Below, in pieces: positions 17,599 to 26,336 of a DNA stretch of 64,000 nucleotides. The translations under genes were made by a program, and so were the position numbers. Numbering within the stretch: the first letter of the stretch is position 1; each line of letters starts with the position of its first letter. Under the pieces are notes generated by a model. That model saw nothing but the letters and a program-made list of their open reading frames with translations, was not told the origin of the DNA and made no database searches. The stretch comes from an uncultured Chryseobacterium sp. (lineage in GTDB: Bacteria; Bacteroidota; Bacteroidia; Flavobacteriales; Weeksellaceae). The stretch covers positions 62,001 to 126,000 of the forward strand of contig CAJYGB010000034.1 of NCBI GenBank assembly GCA_913774355.1. The letters run 5' to 3'.

Positions 17599-18363
17599 AT
17601 GAAATTAATTACTTACAACGTCAACGGAATCCGGGCCGCCTTTACCAAAGATTTTTTAGGCTGGCTGAAAACGGCAGATCCGGATGTGATCTGCATCCAG
17701 GAAAGCAAGGCAGGAAACGATCAGATCGATATTGAAAGCCTTGAAAAATTAGGTTACCACAGCTATTGGCATTCGGCGGAGCGAAAAGGCTACAGCGGCG
17801 TCGGAATCGCCTCTAAAATTAAACCCAACCATGTGGAATACGGCTGCGGCATCGAAAACTACGACAGCGAAGGGAGAATCATCCGTGCGGACTTCGACGG
17901 GTTTTCCGCCATTTCGGTGTATGTGCCTTCCGCTTCCAATATTGAAAGGCTGGATTTTAAAATGCAGTTCTGCCGGGATTTTTCAGACTATATCAAAAAT
18001 CTGAAGAAGGAAATTCCAAATCTTATTATTTCGGGGGATTTTAACATCTGCCACGAAGCGATCGATATTCATGACCCGGTGCGTCTGAAGAATGTTTCCG
18101 GGTTTCTCCCAATGGAACGGGAATGGATGACGGATTTCATCAACGACTGCGAACTGATCGACAGTTTCCGGTTTTTCAACAGTGAACCGGACCACTATAC
18201 CTGGTGGAGCTACCGTCAAAACGCCCGCGGGAAAAACAAAGGCTGGAGGCTGGATTACAACTTTACGTCCTACAGCTTAAAAGACAAGCTCACAAGAGCT
18301 GTTATTTTGAAGGAAGCGGTGCATTCGGATCATTGTCCGGCGCTGGTGGAGTTGAGTCTTTAA
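17599..18363 (+). CDS. xth: Exodeoxyribonuclease III
   Basis: A 254-residue enzyme of the exonuclease III/AP endonuclease family, which cuts DNA at abasic sites and trims 3' ends in base excision repair. The catalytic set is visible: TYNVNGIRAAF at the start, the metal glutamate in CIQESKA, YVPSAS, the ISGDFNICH motif, WWSYRQNARGKNKGWRLDY, and the closing VHSDHCPALVEL. The protein is cytoplasmic and complete. It is a lone gene between porX and the convergent RlpA gene. Confidence 0.96.
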   Translation: MKLITYNVNGIRAAFTKDFLGWLKTADPDVICIQESKAGNDQIDIESLEKLGYHSYWHSAERKGYSGVGIASKIKPNHVEYGCGIENYDSEGRIIRADFDGFSAISVYVPSASNIERLDFKMQFCRDFSDYIKNLKKEIPNLIISGDFNICHEAIDIHDPVRLKNVSGFLPMEREWMTDFINDCELIDSFRFFNSEPDHYTWWSYRQNARGKNKGWRLDYNFTSYSLKDKLTRAVILKEAVHSDHCPALVELSL

Positions 18364-18386
18364 ATCAAAAAGAAATCAGATTAACA

Positions 18387-18419
18387 GGCTGAAAGAGGGA
18401 AGCTGGATGCTGGAAGTTT
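18387..18419 (+). repeat. Dispersed GGCYGGAAG-type repeat, copy 2
   Basis: It starts ggctgaaagagggaagctgg and continues atgctggaagttt. It matches copy 1 (2316-2350) at nearly every base, with C/T changes at the variable positions. It lies just after the xth stop codon. Confidence 0.6.
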
Positions 18420-18553
18420 ATCTTATCAACGTTACTTTAAAAAGGGATTAATTATTAAATAAGCGGTTTGTTACTATATAAAGTAGGAAATCTATTCAAA
18501 ATCCCGGCATCAACGGAAGTCTTAATCTTTCATTTTAATGATCAACTGAAAAT

Positions 18554-18589
18554 AAAAGAGGCGGTCTCAATTCTAAGACCACCTCTTTT
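18554..18589 (-). terminator. Terminator of the RlpA-family gene
   Basis: Arms 18554-18567 and 18576-18589 form a 14-bp stem around an 8-base loop. The single mismatch on the plus strand becomes a G-U pair on the minus-strand transcript, where a T run follows, so it serves the gene at 18609. Confidence 0.8.
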
Positions 18590-18608
18590 TAATTTTAAAT
18601 CATAAAAT

Positions 18609-18989
18609 TTAATCGACAATTTCATATTCCACCGGAATGGTACCGTTGCCGGTATCCCCGATTTCATCGAACGCGGCTTTAGACATATCCAAAGCTCTTG
18701 ATGAATGGTAAGGCCCTCTGTCATTTACTTTCACTATTACCTCTTTACCATTGTTCAGGTTGGTGACCTTAATACTTGTTCCGAAAGGAAGCGTTCTGTT
18801 TGCCGCAGTGAACTTTGCATTATCAAAGATCTCTCCGCTGGCGGTTTTTCTACCGTTAAATTTATCGTGGTAGTACGATGCATAACTTGTTTTTTTCGCA
18901 TCTATGGCATTTATTTTGAAAGAATAAATACCAAGGGTTGAAATCATCATTATGATTACGAGAATGAATCTTTTCATCATGTTGAACAT
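18609..18989 (-). CDS. RlpA-family double-psi beta-barrel protein
   Basis: A small secreted protein of at most 126 residues with an N-terminal hydrophobic signal or anchor (RFILVIIMMISTLGIYSF). Residues about 35-126 are the RlpA double-psi beta-barrel: YASYYHDKFNGRKTASGEIFD, AANRTLPFGTSIKVTN and VKVNDRGPYHSSRALDMSKAAFDEIG. RlpA proteins are septal or cell-wall lytic transglycosylases acting on denuded glycan; this one has no SPOR domain. The start could be the ATG at 18989 or those at 18980/18977. The HD pair of E. coli-type RlpA is not needed to place it in the family, but enzymatic activity is unproven. Confidence 0.85.
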   Translation of the reverse strand: MFNMMKRFILVIIMMISTLGIYSFKINAIDAKKTSYASYYHDKFNGRKTASGEIFDNAKFTAANRTLPFGTSIKVTNLNNGKEVIVKVNDRGPYHSSRALDMSKAAFDEIGDTGNGTIPVEYEIVD

Positions 18990-19008
18990 TTATTGGTTTT
19001 GACAGGGG

Positions 19009-19016
19009 CAAATCTA
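19009..19016 (-). promoter_or_regulatory. -7 box of the RlpA-family gene
   Basis: Minus-strand TAGATTTG followed by CCCC fits TAnnTTTG and lies about 20 bases before the first ATG. No TTG at the right spacing was seen. Confidence 0.45.
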
Positions 19017-19496
19017 TAAGGATTCTTTTAACGAGCCTATTTTATTTGTTAACAGATGTTAATAAAAACTAAATATTATCTTAAACAACTCCGTAACTTC
19101 CTATTATCAGCGACTTTAAAGCCTATTGTTAAAATATGTTAAAAAAAATACTTAAACGTTAATAATTTTAACTTAATCATTGAAATTAACATTATTTTAA
19201 CATTAAATTAGCTTTGATAATCAATATGTTAAATATTTTCACAAAGCTTAAAATCATACTTCAGTTTTATTGGTAACCGCCTGTTACGGATGTCTGCGGG
19301 GGAATTTCAGCAGAAAATATGAATAGGATTTAAAAAGATGAACACAGAGACTACAAAGTTTCTTTATTAGTATTCTTTTTTAAATTCATTCATCCGTTTC
19401 ATTTAACAGGATTAATAAAGTTTACACTTCTCATTCTTCTAAAATTTTTTTTTAAAAAGTATCGGGAAAGGGTTTTTCCGAATCTTTAAGCGGTAA

Positions 19497-19530
19497 AATA
19501 AAAACCGATGAAATATTCACCGGTTTTATT
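19497..19530 (-). terminator. Probable terminator of rimO
   Basis: Arms aaaaccg (19501-19507) and cggtttt (19521-19527) form a short stem; on the minus strand it is followed by TTTTATTTTA. It lies about 40 bases after the rimO stop. Confidence 0.55.
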
Positions 19531-19570
19531 ATTATCTCAGATTAACTCTGTACCAATTGATCATGATCTG

Positions 19571-20872
19571 TTATGCCAATTCCCCGTAAAGATCGAATTC
19601 TTCGGCAGAGGTAATTTTTACATTGGCAAATTCCCCAATGGAGATGTAAGTATTTTCAGCAGAAACCAGTACGGTATTGTCTACGTCCGGGGAATCGTAT
19701 TCGGTTCTGCCGATGAAATAGTTTCCTTCTTTTCTGTCGAAGATACATCTATATACGTTCCCGATTTTTTCCTGGTTTTTCTCCCATGAGATCTGTGACT
19801 GGATTTCCATGATTTCCTCTACCCTCGCCTCTTTTACTTCCTGCGGAATGGTATCCTCCAATATGTAAGCACCGGTATTTTCTTCGTGGGAATACGTAAA
19901 ACATCCGAGCCTGTCGAATTTCTGCATTCTCACCCAATCTTTCAGTTCCTGGAAAATTTCTTCCGTTTCTCCGGGATATCCTACGATCAGTGTTGTTCTG
20001 ATGGCCATATCAGGAACTTTCTCCCTGAATTTGGCCAGAAGCGCGTCGGTTTTTTCATGGGTAGTCCCTCTTTTCATCGATTTCAGCAATTCCGAATTGA
20101 TATGCTGAAGAGGAATGTCGATGTAATTGCAGACTTTCGGCTCTTCTCTGATGATGTCCAGCACATCTTCTGGGAACCCGCTCGGGAACGCATAATGAAG
20201 ACGGATCCATTCGATCCCTTCCACTTTTACCAATTCTTTTAATAAATCGCCCAAGGCGCGTTTTTTATAGATATCAAGACCATAATAGGTAAGATCCTGG
20301 GCGATAAGAATTAATTCTTTTGTTCCTTTTTTCGCTAATTTCTGTGCTTCATTTACCAGTTTTTCAATAGGTGTGGAAACGTGCCCGCCTCTCATTAACG
20401 GGATCGCGCAGAACGAACAAGGCCTGTCGCAGCCTTCGGATATTTTAAGGTATGCGTAATGTTTCGGCGTGGTGGTCAATCTTTCTCCTACCAGTTCGTG
20501 CTTGTAATCGGCACCTAAATGTTTTAGTAAGATCGGAAGATCCCTCGTCCCGAAGTATTGGTCAACATCTGGAATCTCACGAATCAGATCCGGCTTGTAT
20601 CTTTCGGAAAGGCAACCGGTAACAAAAACTTTCTCAACCTCTCCCCTGTTTTTGGCCTCTACATAATCGAGAATGGTATTGATGGATTCCTCCTTTGCGT
20701 TATCGATAAATCCACAGGTATTGATCACCACAATATCTCCTCTGTCTTCATGAACCACTTCTTTGCCATTGGCTTTAAGCTGGCTCATCAACACTTCGGA
20801 ATCATAAACGTTCTTGGAACATCCGAGCGTTACGACATTTATCTTCTTTTTACCTACAGATTTTGTGCGCAT
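19571..20872 (-). CDS. rimO: Ribosomal protein S12 methylthiotransferase
   Basis: RimO adds a methylthio group to an aspartate of ribosomal protein S12. The 433-residue protein has all three domains: N-terminal MTTase domain with cysteines in TLGCSKNVYDSE, NTCGFIDNAKEE and VTGCLSERY; radical SAM core with the CDRPCSFC cluster motif (C-x3-C-x2-C); and a C-terminal TRAM domain. It is a single gene, downstream of the polysaccharide locus on the same strand, with a hairpin between them. Confidence 0.97.
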   Translation of the reverse strand: MRTKSVGKKKINVVTLGCSKNVYDSEVLMSQLKANGKEVVHEDRGDIVVINTCGFIDNAKEESINTILDYVEAKNRGEVEKVFVTGCLSERYKPDLIREIPDVDQYFGTRDLPILLKHLGADYKHELVGERLTTTPKHYAYLKISEGCDRPCSFCAIPLMRGGHVSTPIEKLVNEAQKLAKKGTKELILIAQDLTYYGLDIYKKRALGDLLKELVKVEGIEWIRLHYAFPSGFPEDVLDIIREEPKVCNYIDIPLQHINSELLKSMKRGTTHEKTDALLAKFREKVPDMAIRTTLIVGYPGETEEIFQELKDWVRMQKFDRLGCFTYSHEENTGAYILEDTIPQEVKEARVEEIMEIQSQISWEKNQEKIGNVYRCIFDRKEGNYFIGRTEYDSPDVDNTVLVSAENTYISIGEFANVKITSAEEFDLYGELA

Positions 20873-20882
20873 TTTATATTGA

Positions 20883-20911
20883 ATAATAAGTAATTAGTAA
20901 TCAGTAATTTT
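20883..20911. repeat. TAATNAG short tandem-like repeat in the rimO leader
   Basis: Four imperfect 7-base units, taataag, taattag, taatcag and taatttt, lie between the rimO -7 box and start codon. Confidence 0.4.
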
Positions 20912-20919
20912 TGTGGGGG

Positions 20920-20927
20920 CAAATTTA
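20920..20927 (-). promoter_or_regulatory. -7 box of rimO
   Basis: Minus-strand TAAATTTG followed by CCCCC, 47 bases before the rimO ATG, fits TAnnTTTG. No clear TTG at the right spacing was seen. Confidence 0.45.
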
Positions 20928-20937
20928 CGCATAAAAA

Positions 20938-20960
20938 AAGAACCGAAAGATCAGGCCCTT
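20938..20960 (-). terminator. Possible terminator at the end of the polysaccharide locus
   Basis: Arms 20938-20944 (aagaacc) and 20954-20960 (ggccctt) pair on the minus-strand transcript with two G-U pairs and are followed by a T run. It lies after the last gene of the locus. Confidence 0.45.
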
Positions 20961-20992
20961 TATTTAGATTTATTACAAATAGCGAAATGCTA

Positions 20993-22393
20993 TTAATAAG
21001 CCTGGTCGTCTCCTTTCACAATATTATATAACGTCAGGAAAATAATTTTCATATCTAAAAAGAAAGACCAGTTCTGAATATACCAGATATCTTTTTCTAT
21101 TCTTTTTTCCATATCCTTCAATGAAAATATTTCACCTCTGGCTCCCATGACCTGTGCCCAGCCTGTAATCCCCGGCTTCACGATGTGCCTCGTCATGTAT
21201 TTTTTGGTGATTTTGGAATACATTTCCGTTTGTGATAACATGTGCGGCCTTGGACCAACCACCGACATATCCCCTAAAAAAACGTTGATAAATTGCGGTA
21301 ACTCATCAATACTTGTTTTCCGCATAAACGCTCCGAATTTTGTAATTCTTGAGTCATTTTTCTTTGCCGTTTGAAGATCTGCATTTCTATTACTCTTCAT
21401 ACTTCTGAATTTCAGACAGTTAAAAGGCACATTATTCAGTCCGGACCTTTTTTGTATGAAAAATACAGATTCATTGCTTTCAATTTTCACAATTAGAGCA
21501 ACTAACGGTATTAACCAGGATAATAAAAAGATCATGGCAAACAGGGAGAATGCTATATCAAATGATCTTTTTAAAAATTGTTTTTTAGGATTCGACAGAG
21601 GCTCTCTTATAATTTTAAGAAAAGGAATCCCATGAACAACATCAAAATAATTAGGTCCTAAATTAGCGTACTTAAAATCCGGAACCATATAAATCCTGAT
21701 CATTTTGTGTTCTGCAATATCCACTATTTTTTTGTAGATATCCACTTCAATATTATCATCACAAAATATGATATTGTTTATTTTGGTATTTTCCAGATCA
21801 TAGAAAAGCTGATTAACCCCCCCTAAATATTTATTCTTAGTTTCTCTACTAAGAGGCGTATAAGTTCCCCTGATCCCAATGGATCTTCTAAGATCATTAT
21901 TCGATATTAATAAAGTAGACAGTTTATTTTCTCCGACAAGAACGGTATTAAATGAATAAAACTTTCTTCCCAGCTTAACCCTGTTCTTTTTCCTGTATAA
22001 GAATAGTAAGAACCTTGTAACCGTTATAAAAAAACCAAGTAGCAAAAAATAAACGATAACATTTCTGTAATTAATCTTAACAAAAAAAATCAGGCTCGGA
22101 AAGACTGCCGAAGCCAGGATAAACAGGATAAAAGCTTTACTTAACGCATTAAAATGAAGCGATGATTCTTTAACCTTTAAACTCTTATATGGTTTTGTAA
22201 TAATTGTAATAATAAACCAGGAAATATTAATAAGCGCTAATTGTATTCTATATTCCTGAGCAGAATCTATGTTATCTAACTCAAAAAAAAATAATTTCCC
22301 GAAAATAAAAAGGCAATTGATGATAATATAATCAATTATCAAAAAAATTCTAGGTAAATGTTTAAAAAAATAAACTAACATACAGTCCATCAT
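20993..22393 (-). CDS. Polyprenyl-phosphate sugar phosphotransferase (WcaJ/WbaP type)
   Basis: This enzyme starts a repeat unit by moving a sugar-1-phosphate (often glucose or galactose) onto undecaprenyl phosphate in the inner membrane. The 466 residues contain four or five N-terminal helices (IFLIIDYIIINCLFIFG, VIVYFLLLGFFITVTRFLLF), a CoA-binding-like domain (about 150-260), one more helix (LFAMIFLLSWLIPLVALIV) and the C-terminal catalytic domain with CLKFRSM, RKTSIDELPQFINVFLGDMSVVGPRPH and TGWAQVMGARGE. It is the last gene of the locus and is full length, unlike the two short sugar transferases near 36 and 39 kb. The start is uncertain among three close ATGs. Confidence 0.93.
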   Translation of the reverse strand: MMDCMLVYFFKHLPRIFLIIDYIIINCLFIFGKLFFFELDNIDSAQEYRIQLALINISWFIITIITKPYKSLKVKESSLHFNALSKAFILFILASAVFPSLIFFVKINYRNVIVYFLLLGFFITVTRFLLFLYRKKNRVKLGRKFYSFNTVLVGENKLSTLLISNNDLRRSIGIRGTYTPLSRETKNKYLGGVNQLFYDLENTKINNIIFCDDNIEVDIYKKIVDIAEHKMIRIYMVPDFKYANLGPNYFDVVHGIPFLKIIREPLSNPKKQFLKRSFDIAFSLFAMIFLLSWLIPLVALIVKIESNESVFFIQKRSGLNNVPFNCLKFRSMKSNRNADLQTAKKNDSRITKFGAFMRKTSIDELPQFINVFLGDMSVVGPRPHMLSQTEMYSKITKKYMTRHIVKPGITGWAQVMGARGEIFSLKDMEKRIEKDIWYIQNWSFFLDMKIIFLTLYNIVKGDDQAY

Positions 22394-22475
22394 TTGAAAA
22401 CCTAATGATTACTAATGAATCTCTGACGAATTAAGTAATCATTAAATCATCAACTTTTATTAAAATTCTAATATA

Positions 22476-23021
22476 TTAAAAATTTTTTAACGCAAACGAT
22501 GGTAATATTTTATCTTTTTCTGAAAGAACAATATCTTCAGCAGGCAGCTTCCAATCAATATTAAGATCAGCATCATTCCATAAAACACCTCCTTCAGAAG
22601 CCTTATTATAAAAATTATCACACTTATAAGAAAATATGGCCGTTTCGCTTAAAACGGAAAATCCATGTCCAAAACCTCTGGGAACATACAGCTGCAATTT
22701 GTTTTCGCCCGTAAGCTCCAAAGAAAACCATTTTCCGAAGGTCGGGGAATCTTCACGCAAGTCTACGGCGACATCGAGAACTTTACCTTCCAGGCAGGAT
22801 ACTAATTTTGCCTGCGCGTGCTCCCCTTTCTGTAAATGCAGCCCCCGGAGAACACCATAACTTGATTTTGAAATATTATCCTGAACAAAATGACCGTTCA
22901 TTCCGGTAAGTTCCTGAAATTTCTGCTCATTGAATTTTTCGTAAAAATACCCTCTGTCATCTTCAAAAACAGTGGGTTCAATAATATAGCAGTCTTTAAG
23001 TGGGGTAGATTTTATTTTCAT
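22476..23021 (-). CDS. rfbC: dTDP-4-dehydrorhamnose 3,5-epimerase
   Basis: RfbC epimerises dTDP-4-keto-6-deoxyglucose at C3 and C5, the third step to dTDP-L-rhamnose. The 181-residue cupin has the family motifs: YFYEKFNEQKFQ, GVLRGLHLQKGEHAQAKLVSC with the catalytic histidine, DVAVDLREDSPTFGKW and YVPRGFGHGFSVLSE. rfbA, rfbB and rfbD are absent from this window and must lie elsewhere if the path is complete. Two GT2 enzymes of rhamnosyltransferase type and a likely rhamnose 4-epimerase in the same half of the locus support a rhamnose-derived sugar. Confidence 0.95.
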   Translation of the reverse strand: MKIKSTPLKDCYIIEPTVFEDDRGYFYEKFNEQKFQELTGMNGHFVQDNISKSSYGVLRGLHLQKGEHAQAKLVSCLEGKVLDVAVDLREDSPTFGKWFSLELTGENKLQLYVPRGFGHGFSVLSETAIFSYKCDNFYNKASEGGVLWNDADLNIDWKLPAEDIVLSEKDKILPSFALKNF

Positions 23022-23125
23022 AATTATTTTATATAACCTTATTTATTTTGTGCAATGAAGTAAGGATTTTTAAATTTCTAATTTTAGTGGTCAAAATTAA
23101 AACTAACTATTCAAAATGAGGTATC

Positions 23126-24238
23126 CTAATGAATATTTTTTTCAAGAAATGAACTAAAATTAGTGATAAAAGCTTCTTCACTGAATTTTTCAGCATTTTT
23201 ACGAATAACTACAGGATCAAAAATATCCAAAATATTTTCAAAATTCTGTACCGCATCCTGAATTGCATTTACCTCCTGAGTTTTAAAGAATACTCCCGTC
23301 TTATTTTCAATAATTGTTTCTAAAACTCCACCTTTCGCATAGGCAATTACGGGAGTACCACAAGATTGAGCTTCCACAGGAGCAATACCGAAATCTTCTA
23401 CAGATGAAAATACAAATGCCCGTGCATTCCTGATGTAATCACTGATTTTTTCCGAGTTTAAAAAACCTGTGAAAATAATATTGTTATGATTCTTTGCTAT
23501 TTCATTTAATCTATTTCTTTCTGCCCCATCTCCTATTATGATCAGCTTTTTATTTAATCTGATAAATGCTTCTATCAAAAGATCAAATCTTTTATACTTT
23601 ACCAATCTTCCAACCGTAACATAATATTCTGAATCCGAAATTTTTGTGGTTCGCAAATTAAAGTTCTGAACTGAGACAGGTGGATAGATTACAGTAGAAT
23701 TTATTTTGTAATGCTCATTAATCCAATCTTGTACAAATTTTGAATTGGCAATAACATGATTGGGATTTTTTGACATTTTTACATCAAAATTTTGAAGGTA
23801 TTTTCTTAAAGGTGTAAAGATAATTCCTAAAATGCCCGGAAAATAATTTTGATATTCGTCCCAAATATATTTGAAATTTCTCGCCTGAATATAACAAATG
23901 TGTTTCTCGTTACTAATTCTAAAACCCTTCGACAAACACCAGGAAGAACTGATAAGCAAATCTATTGAATATTTGTTTCGAACCTGATCATTAAAAGATT
24001 TTGTAACAAAAGGGAAAAAAGGAAATGCAAAACGAAAGTAGCTTCCTAAAATTTTCAGTGAATTACTTGTAATAATATCCGGATTTTTACCATTAAACAT
24101 TTTAAGCTTATCCTTATTCTTCATTACATCTGCGTACGCAAAATAATAATCAGCAGAGATTATCTTATCAAGTGAAGTAATTACCCTTTCTGCACCACCA
24201 TATTTATCTAACCAATCATGGATTATTCCTATTTTCAT
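23126..24238 (-). CDS. Glycosyltransferase, GT4 family
   Basis: A 370-residue GT-B enzyme. It opens with MKIGIIHDWLDKYGGAERV, the nucleotide-sugar family start with a GGAE loop, and has the C-terminal Rossmann domain with VGRLVKYKRFDLLIEAF, IIGDGAERNRL and EDFGIAPVEAQSCGTPV, which holds the E-x7-E motif of retaining GT4 enzymes. It should add one sugar to the lipid-linked repeat unit on the cytoplasmic face. Donor and acceptor cannot be read. It is 24 bases downstream of the hydrolase gene. Confidence 0.92.
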   Translation of the reverse strand: MKIGIIHDWLDKYGGAERVITSLDKIISADYYFAYADVMKNKDKLKMFNGKNPDIITSNSLKILGSYFRFAFPFFPFVTKSFNDQVRNKYSIDLLISSSWCLSKGFRISNEKHICYIQARNFKYIWDEYQNYFPGILGIIFTPLRKYLQNFDVKMSKNPNHVIANSKFVQDWINEHYKINSTVIYPPVSVQNFNLRTTKISDSEYYVTVGRLVKYKRFDLLIEAFIRLNKKLIIIGDGAERNRLNEIAKNHNNIIFTGFLNSEKISDYIRNARAFVFSSVEDFGIAPVEAQSCGTPVIAYAKGGVLETIIENKTGVFFKTQEVNAIQDAVQNFENILDIFDPVVIRKNAEKFSEEAFITNFSSFLEKNIH

Positions 24239-24262
24239 TAACCAATTGTTTTGATTCTGTAA

Positions 24263-25564
24263 TTAATTAAAATTATTTGATATTGACAAATAATAAACTG
24301 TTTTGGGGTTCATGCTTGGTATTATAAATGTTGTGATATTTCTATTAACCCTAATATTCAATTTCTGTGTAAGTATTAATTCCTTCAGAGGAGCCTCATT
24401 AGTATCAGGGATCTCATAAACCTGTATATCCAGAGACTTCACGTTCTTTTTAACATTTAGTAAGTTTTTCAAACCAACCGATGCATTTGCAATTCTGTTT
24501 CCGCTATTATTATTGATAATCACATATTCTCCGTTATTATTATAGGAAGCAAATAATGATAGTTGCTCATAATTATCGATACTTGAAACCCTGTTCTTTG
24601 TACTTTGGTTATATATTTTATAAGCCCACCAAACCGATCTGGGATTTCCATTTTTATCCAATAACCCATTCATCGAATTATTGCAGTTGAAGGCCCCATC
24701 GCTTTCCTTCCAACATCCTTTACAGGCTCCGTCAATGTCGTTATCTTCAAGCATTTTGAATACCTGCAAGACTTCTGAAGGTGAAAACTGAGAGTACTGA
24801 TTAATAATTTCATTAAGAACTATTTTTTTTACTCCTACATTCGGATATTTTGGCAGTATAACATTTCTCAGTTTTTTTACGTCCTTTGAAAAAGCATCTT
24901 CATACATGCCGTCTCTCCATTCATGCCAGGATAAGATATCCACTCTTATTTTATTTGAATTACAGAACCTAAGAAAGTCTTCCATTTCCCGTTCGTCATA
25001 ACGATCGAAAGAAGGTCCGGTTATGAGTGCCTTCTGACCTCCCGGTAAAGAGCGGATTATATCGTGTGCTTTCTTAAAAATCCGATAATATTCTTCTTTG
25101 TCAAAATCTCCGAATCCGTCCTGATGAAACGGCTCGTTCCAAATGTCATAGATGACGGTGTTTTTAAATTTTCGGTATTCATCGGTTATTATTTTTTTTA
25201 ATCTATCCGTATATAATGGATGAGACCATTCTTTATTGTTTTTTTTACCGGGATAACCATATACATCCGAGATGACCAGGATCGGAGTAATTCCAAGTTT
25301 CCTTAAAAAAGTGACATCATCAACAGACTTATAGGTGTAGCCAATCCGCCAATATTTGGGTTGCAGCTCAATAATATTACTCTGAAGCAATTTAATATTG
25401 TCATAATGCAAAAAACCAGACATTGATTTCACATTTTCAACTTTTTTATTAAAATCTATTTCTATCCTGACAGAATCTTTTATTCTCTGACTTTTAACAT
25501 TAGTAAAAAACAGGAAAGAAATTAATACCGATAAAATATTGACATGTTTTAACAGCTCTTTCAT
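24263..25564 (-). CDS. Secreted clan GH-A glycoside hydrolase, PslG-like
   Basis: A 433-residue protein with a signal peptide or anchor (KHVNILSVLISFLFFTNVKSQ). The body is a TIM-barrel hydrolase of the GH39-like group: the acid/base Glu144 sits in YDIWNEPFHQDG and the likely nucleophile Glu252 in KIVLNEIINQ, 108 residues apart, with the barrel motif LSWHEW (212-216) between them. A C-terminal beta domain follows (about 330-433). Pseudomonas PslG, encoded in the Psl locus, has this kind of catalytic domain and trims the polymer in the periplasm. Its place inside a Wzx/Wzy locus suggests a similar role in polymer release or length control. Substrate unknown. Confidence 0.82.
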   Translation of the reverse strand: MKELLKHVNILSVLISFLFFTNVKSQRIKDSVRIEIDFNKKVENVKSMSGFLHYDNIKLLQSNIIELQPKYWRIGYTYKSVDDVTFLRKLGITPILVISDVYGYPGKKNNKEWSHPLYTDRLKKIITDEYRKFKNTVIYDIWNEPFHQDGFGDFDKEEYYRIFKKAHDIIRSLPGGQKALITGPSFDRYDEREMEDFLRFCNSNKIRVDILSWHEWRDGMYEDAFSKDVKKLRNVILPKYPNVGVKKIVLNEIINQYSQFSPSEVLQVFKMLEDNDIDGACKGCWKESDGAFNCNNSMNGLLDKNGNPRSVWWAYKIYNQSTKNRVSSIDNYEQLSLFASYNNNGEYVIINNNSGNRIANASVGLKNLLNVKKNVKSLDIQVYEIPDTNEAPLKELILTQKLNIRVNRNITTFIIPSMNPKTVYYLSISNNFN

Positions 25565-25574
25565 AAAGTAAATA

Positions 25575-26336
25575 TTATGAATTTTTTGTAAGTTGGTGAT
25601 GCTTTTTTAATCCGAGCCGATATTTAATCGTTAAATTTAATATAGAAAACAGCATTAAAAGTCTTTTATAGATTTTCATGTGCAAAGGCCTTTTGCTTCT
25701 GGACATCAAACTCCCAAGCTGTGTAACATTACTCCCGGTTCGTCTGTATAGAAGAAAAGGCTGTTCTATAAATTTAACTTTCCCTACGGCCTCACCCACC
25801 AAGCCAAGCCAAAGATCAACAGAAACTTCTGTATTTTTAGGGAAAGGCATCGCATAATTAAGTATTTTTCTATTAAATGCCATACAGCAACCGTAGTAGG
25901 TACAGCAGATTATATTCTTAATCAATCCAGTTCCGGAATTATAAATACTAAAAAATGATTCATTGGTAACATTCAGTACTTCGTCGGTCACTTTAGAATT
26001 GGTGACTACCAAATCATAGTTTTTCAAATTTTCTATTACGACATCATATTTTCCCGGCAACCATACATCATCCTGGTCGGAAATAAATATAATATCGCCA
26101 TCCGCTTGTTTTAAAGCATTTTGAAAATTAGGGGTGTAGCCCTTTTTGCCCTGGTTATGTATGATCTTGATTCTATTGTCGTTAAAATTTCCGACAATTT
26201 CCAGTGTCTTATCAGTAGATCCGTCATCCGAAACGATTATTTCATCATGCTCTTTTATCTGTTTTAAAATTGAATCTATCTGTTCAGATATAAATTTTTC
26301 ACCATTGTAAGTTGCTATGCATATGCTAATTTTCAT
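25575..26336 (-). CDS. Glycosyltransferase, GT2 family, rhamnosyltransferase-like
   Basis: A 253-residue GT-A enzyme with ICIATYNGEKFISEQIDSIL at the start, VSDDGSTDKT, and FISDQDDVW, the DxD-type motif in the form typical of GT2 rhamnosyltransferases. A later GCCMAFNRK segment and a short amphipathic C-terminus suggest a membrane-associated enzyme. Its start overlaps the stop of the upstream GT4 gene by 4 bases (ATGA). Rhamnose as donor is an inference from the motif and from rfbC nearby. Confidence 0.9.
   Translation of the reverse strand: MKISICIATYNGEKFISEQIDSILKQIKEHDEIIVSDDGSTDKTLEIVGNFNDNRIKIIHNQGKKGYTPNFQNALKQADGDIIFISDQDDVWLPGKYDVVIENLKNYDLVVTNSKVTDEVLNVTNESFFSIYNSGTGLIKNIICCTYYGCCMAFNRKILNYAMPFPKNTEVSVDLWLGLVGEAVGKVKFIEQPFLLYRRTGSNVTQLGSLMSRSKRPLHMKIYKRLLMLFSILNLTIKYRLGLKKHHQLTKNS

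Larger units (their letters stand above)
18990..19570. other. 581-base AT-rich intergenic region
   Basis: No credible gene is visible. It holds a -7-like box for the RlpA-family gene at its left end and the rimO terminator at its right end. Bases 19050-19230 contain many TTAAC/GTTAA repeats in both directions, such as ttaacattattttaacatta, typical of very AT-rich spacer or of protein-binding sites. Nothing else is recognised. Confidence 0.55.

Noticed and set aside
19050..19230. TTAAC repeats as a possible replication origin or CRISPR
   Set aside because: No DnaA-box cluster or regular spacers; the repeats are irregular and AT-rich spacer explains them.
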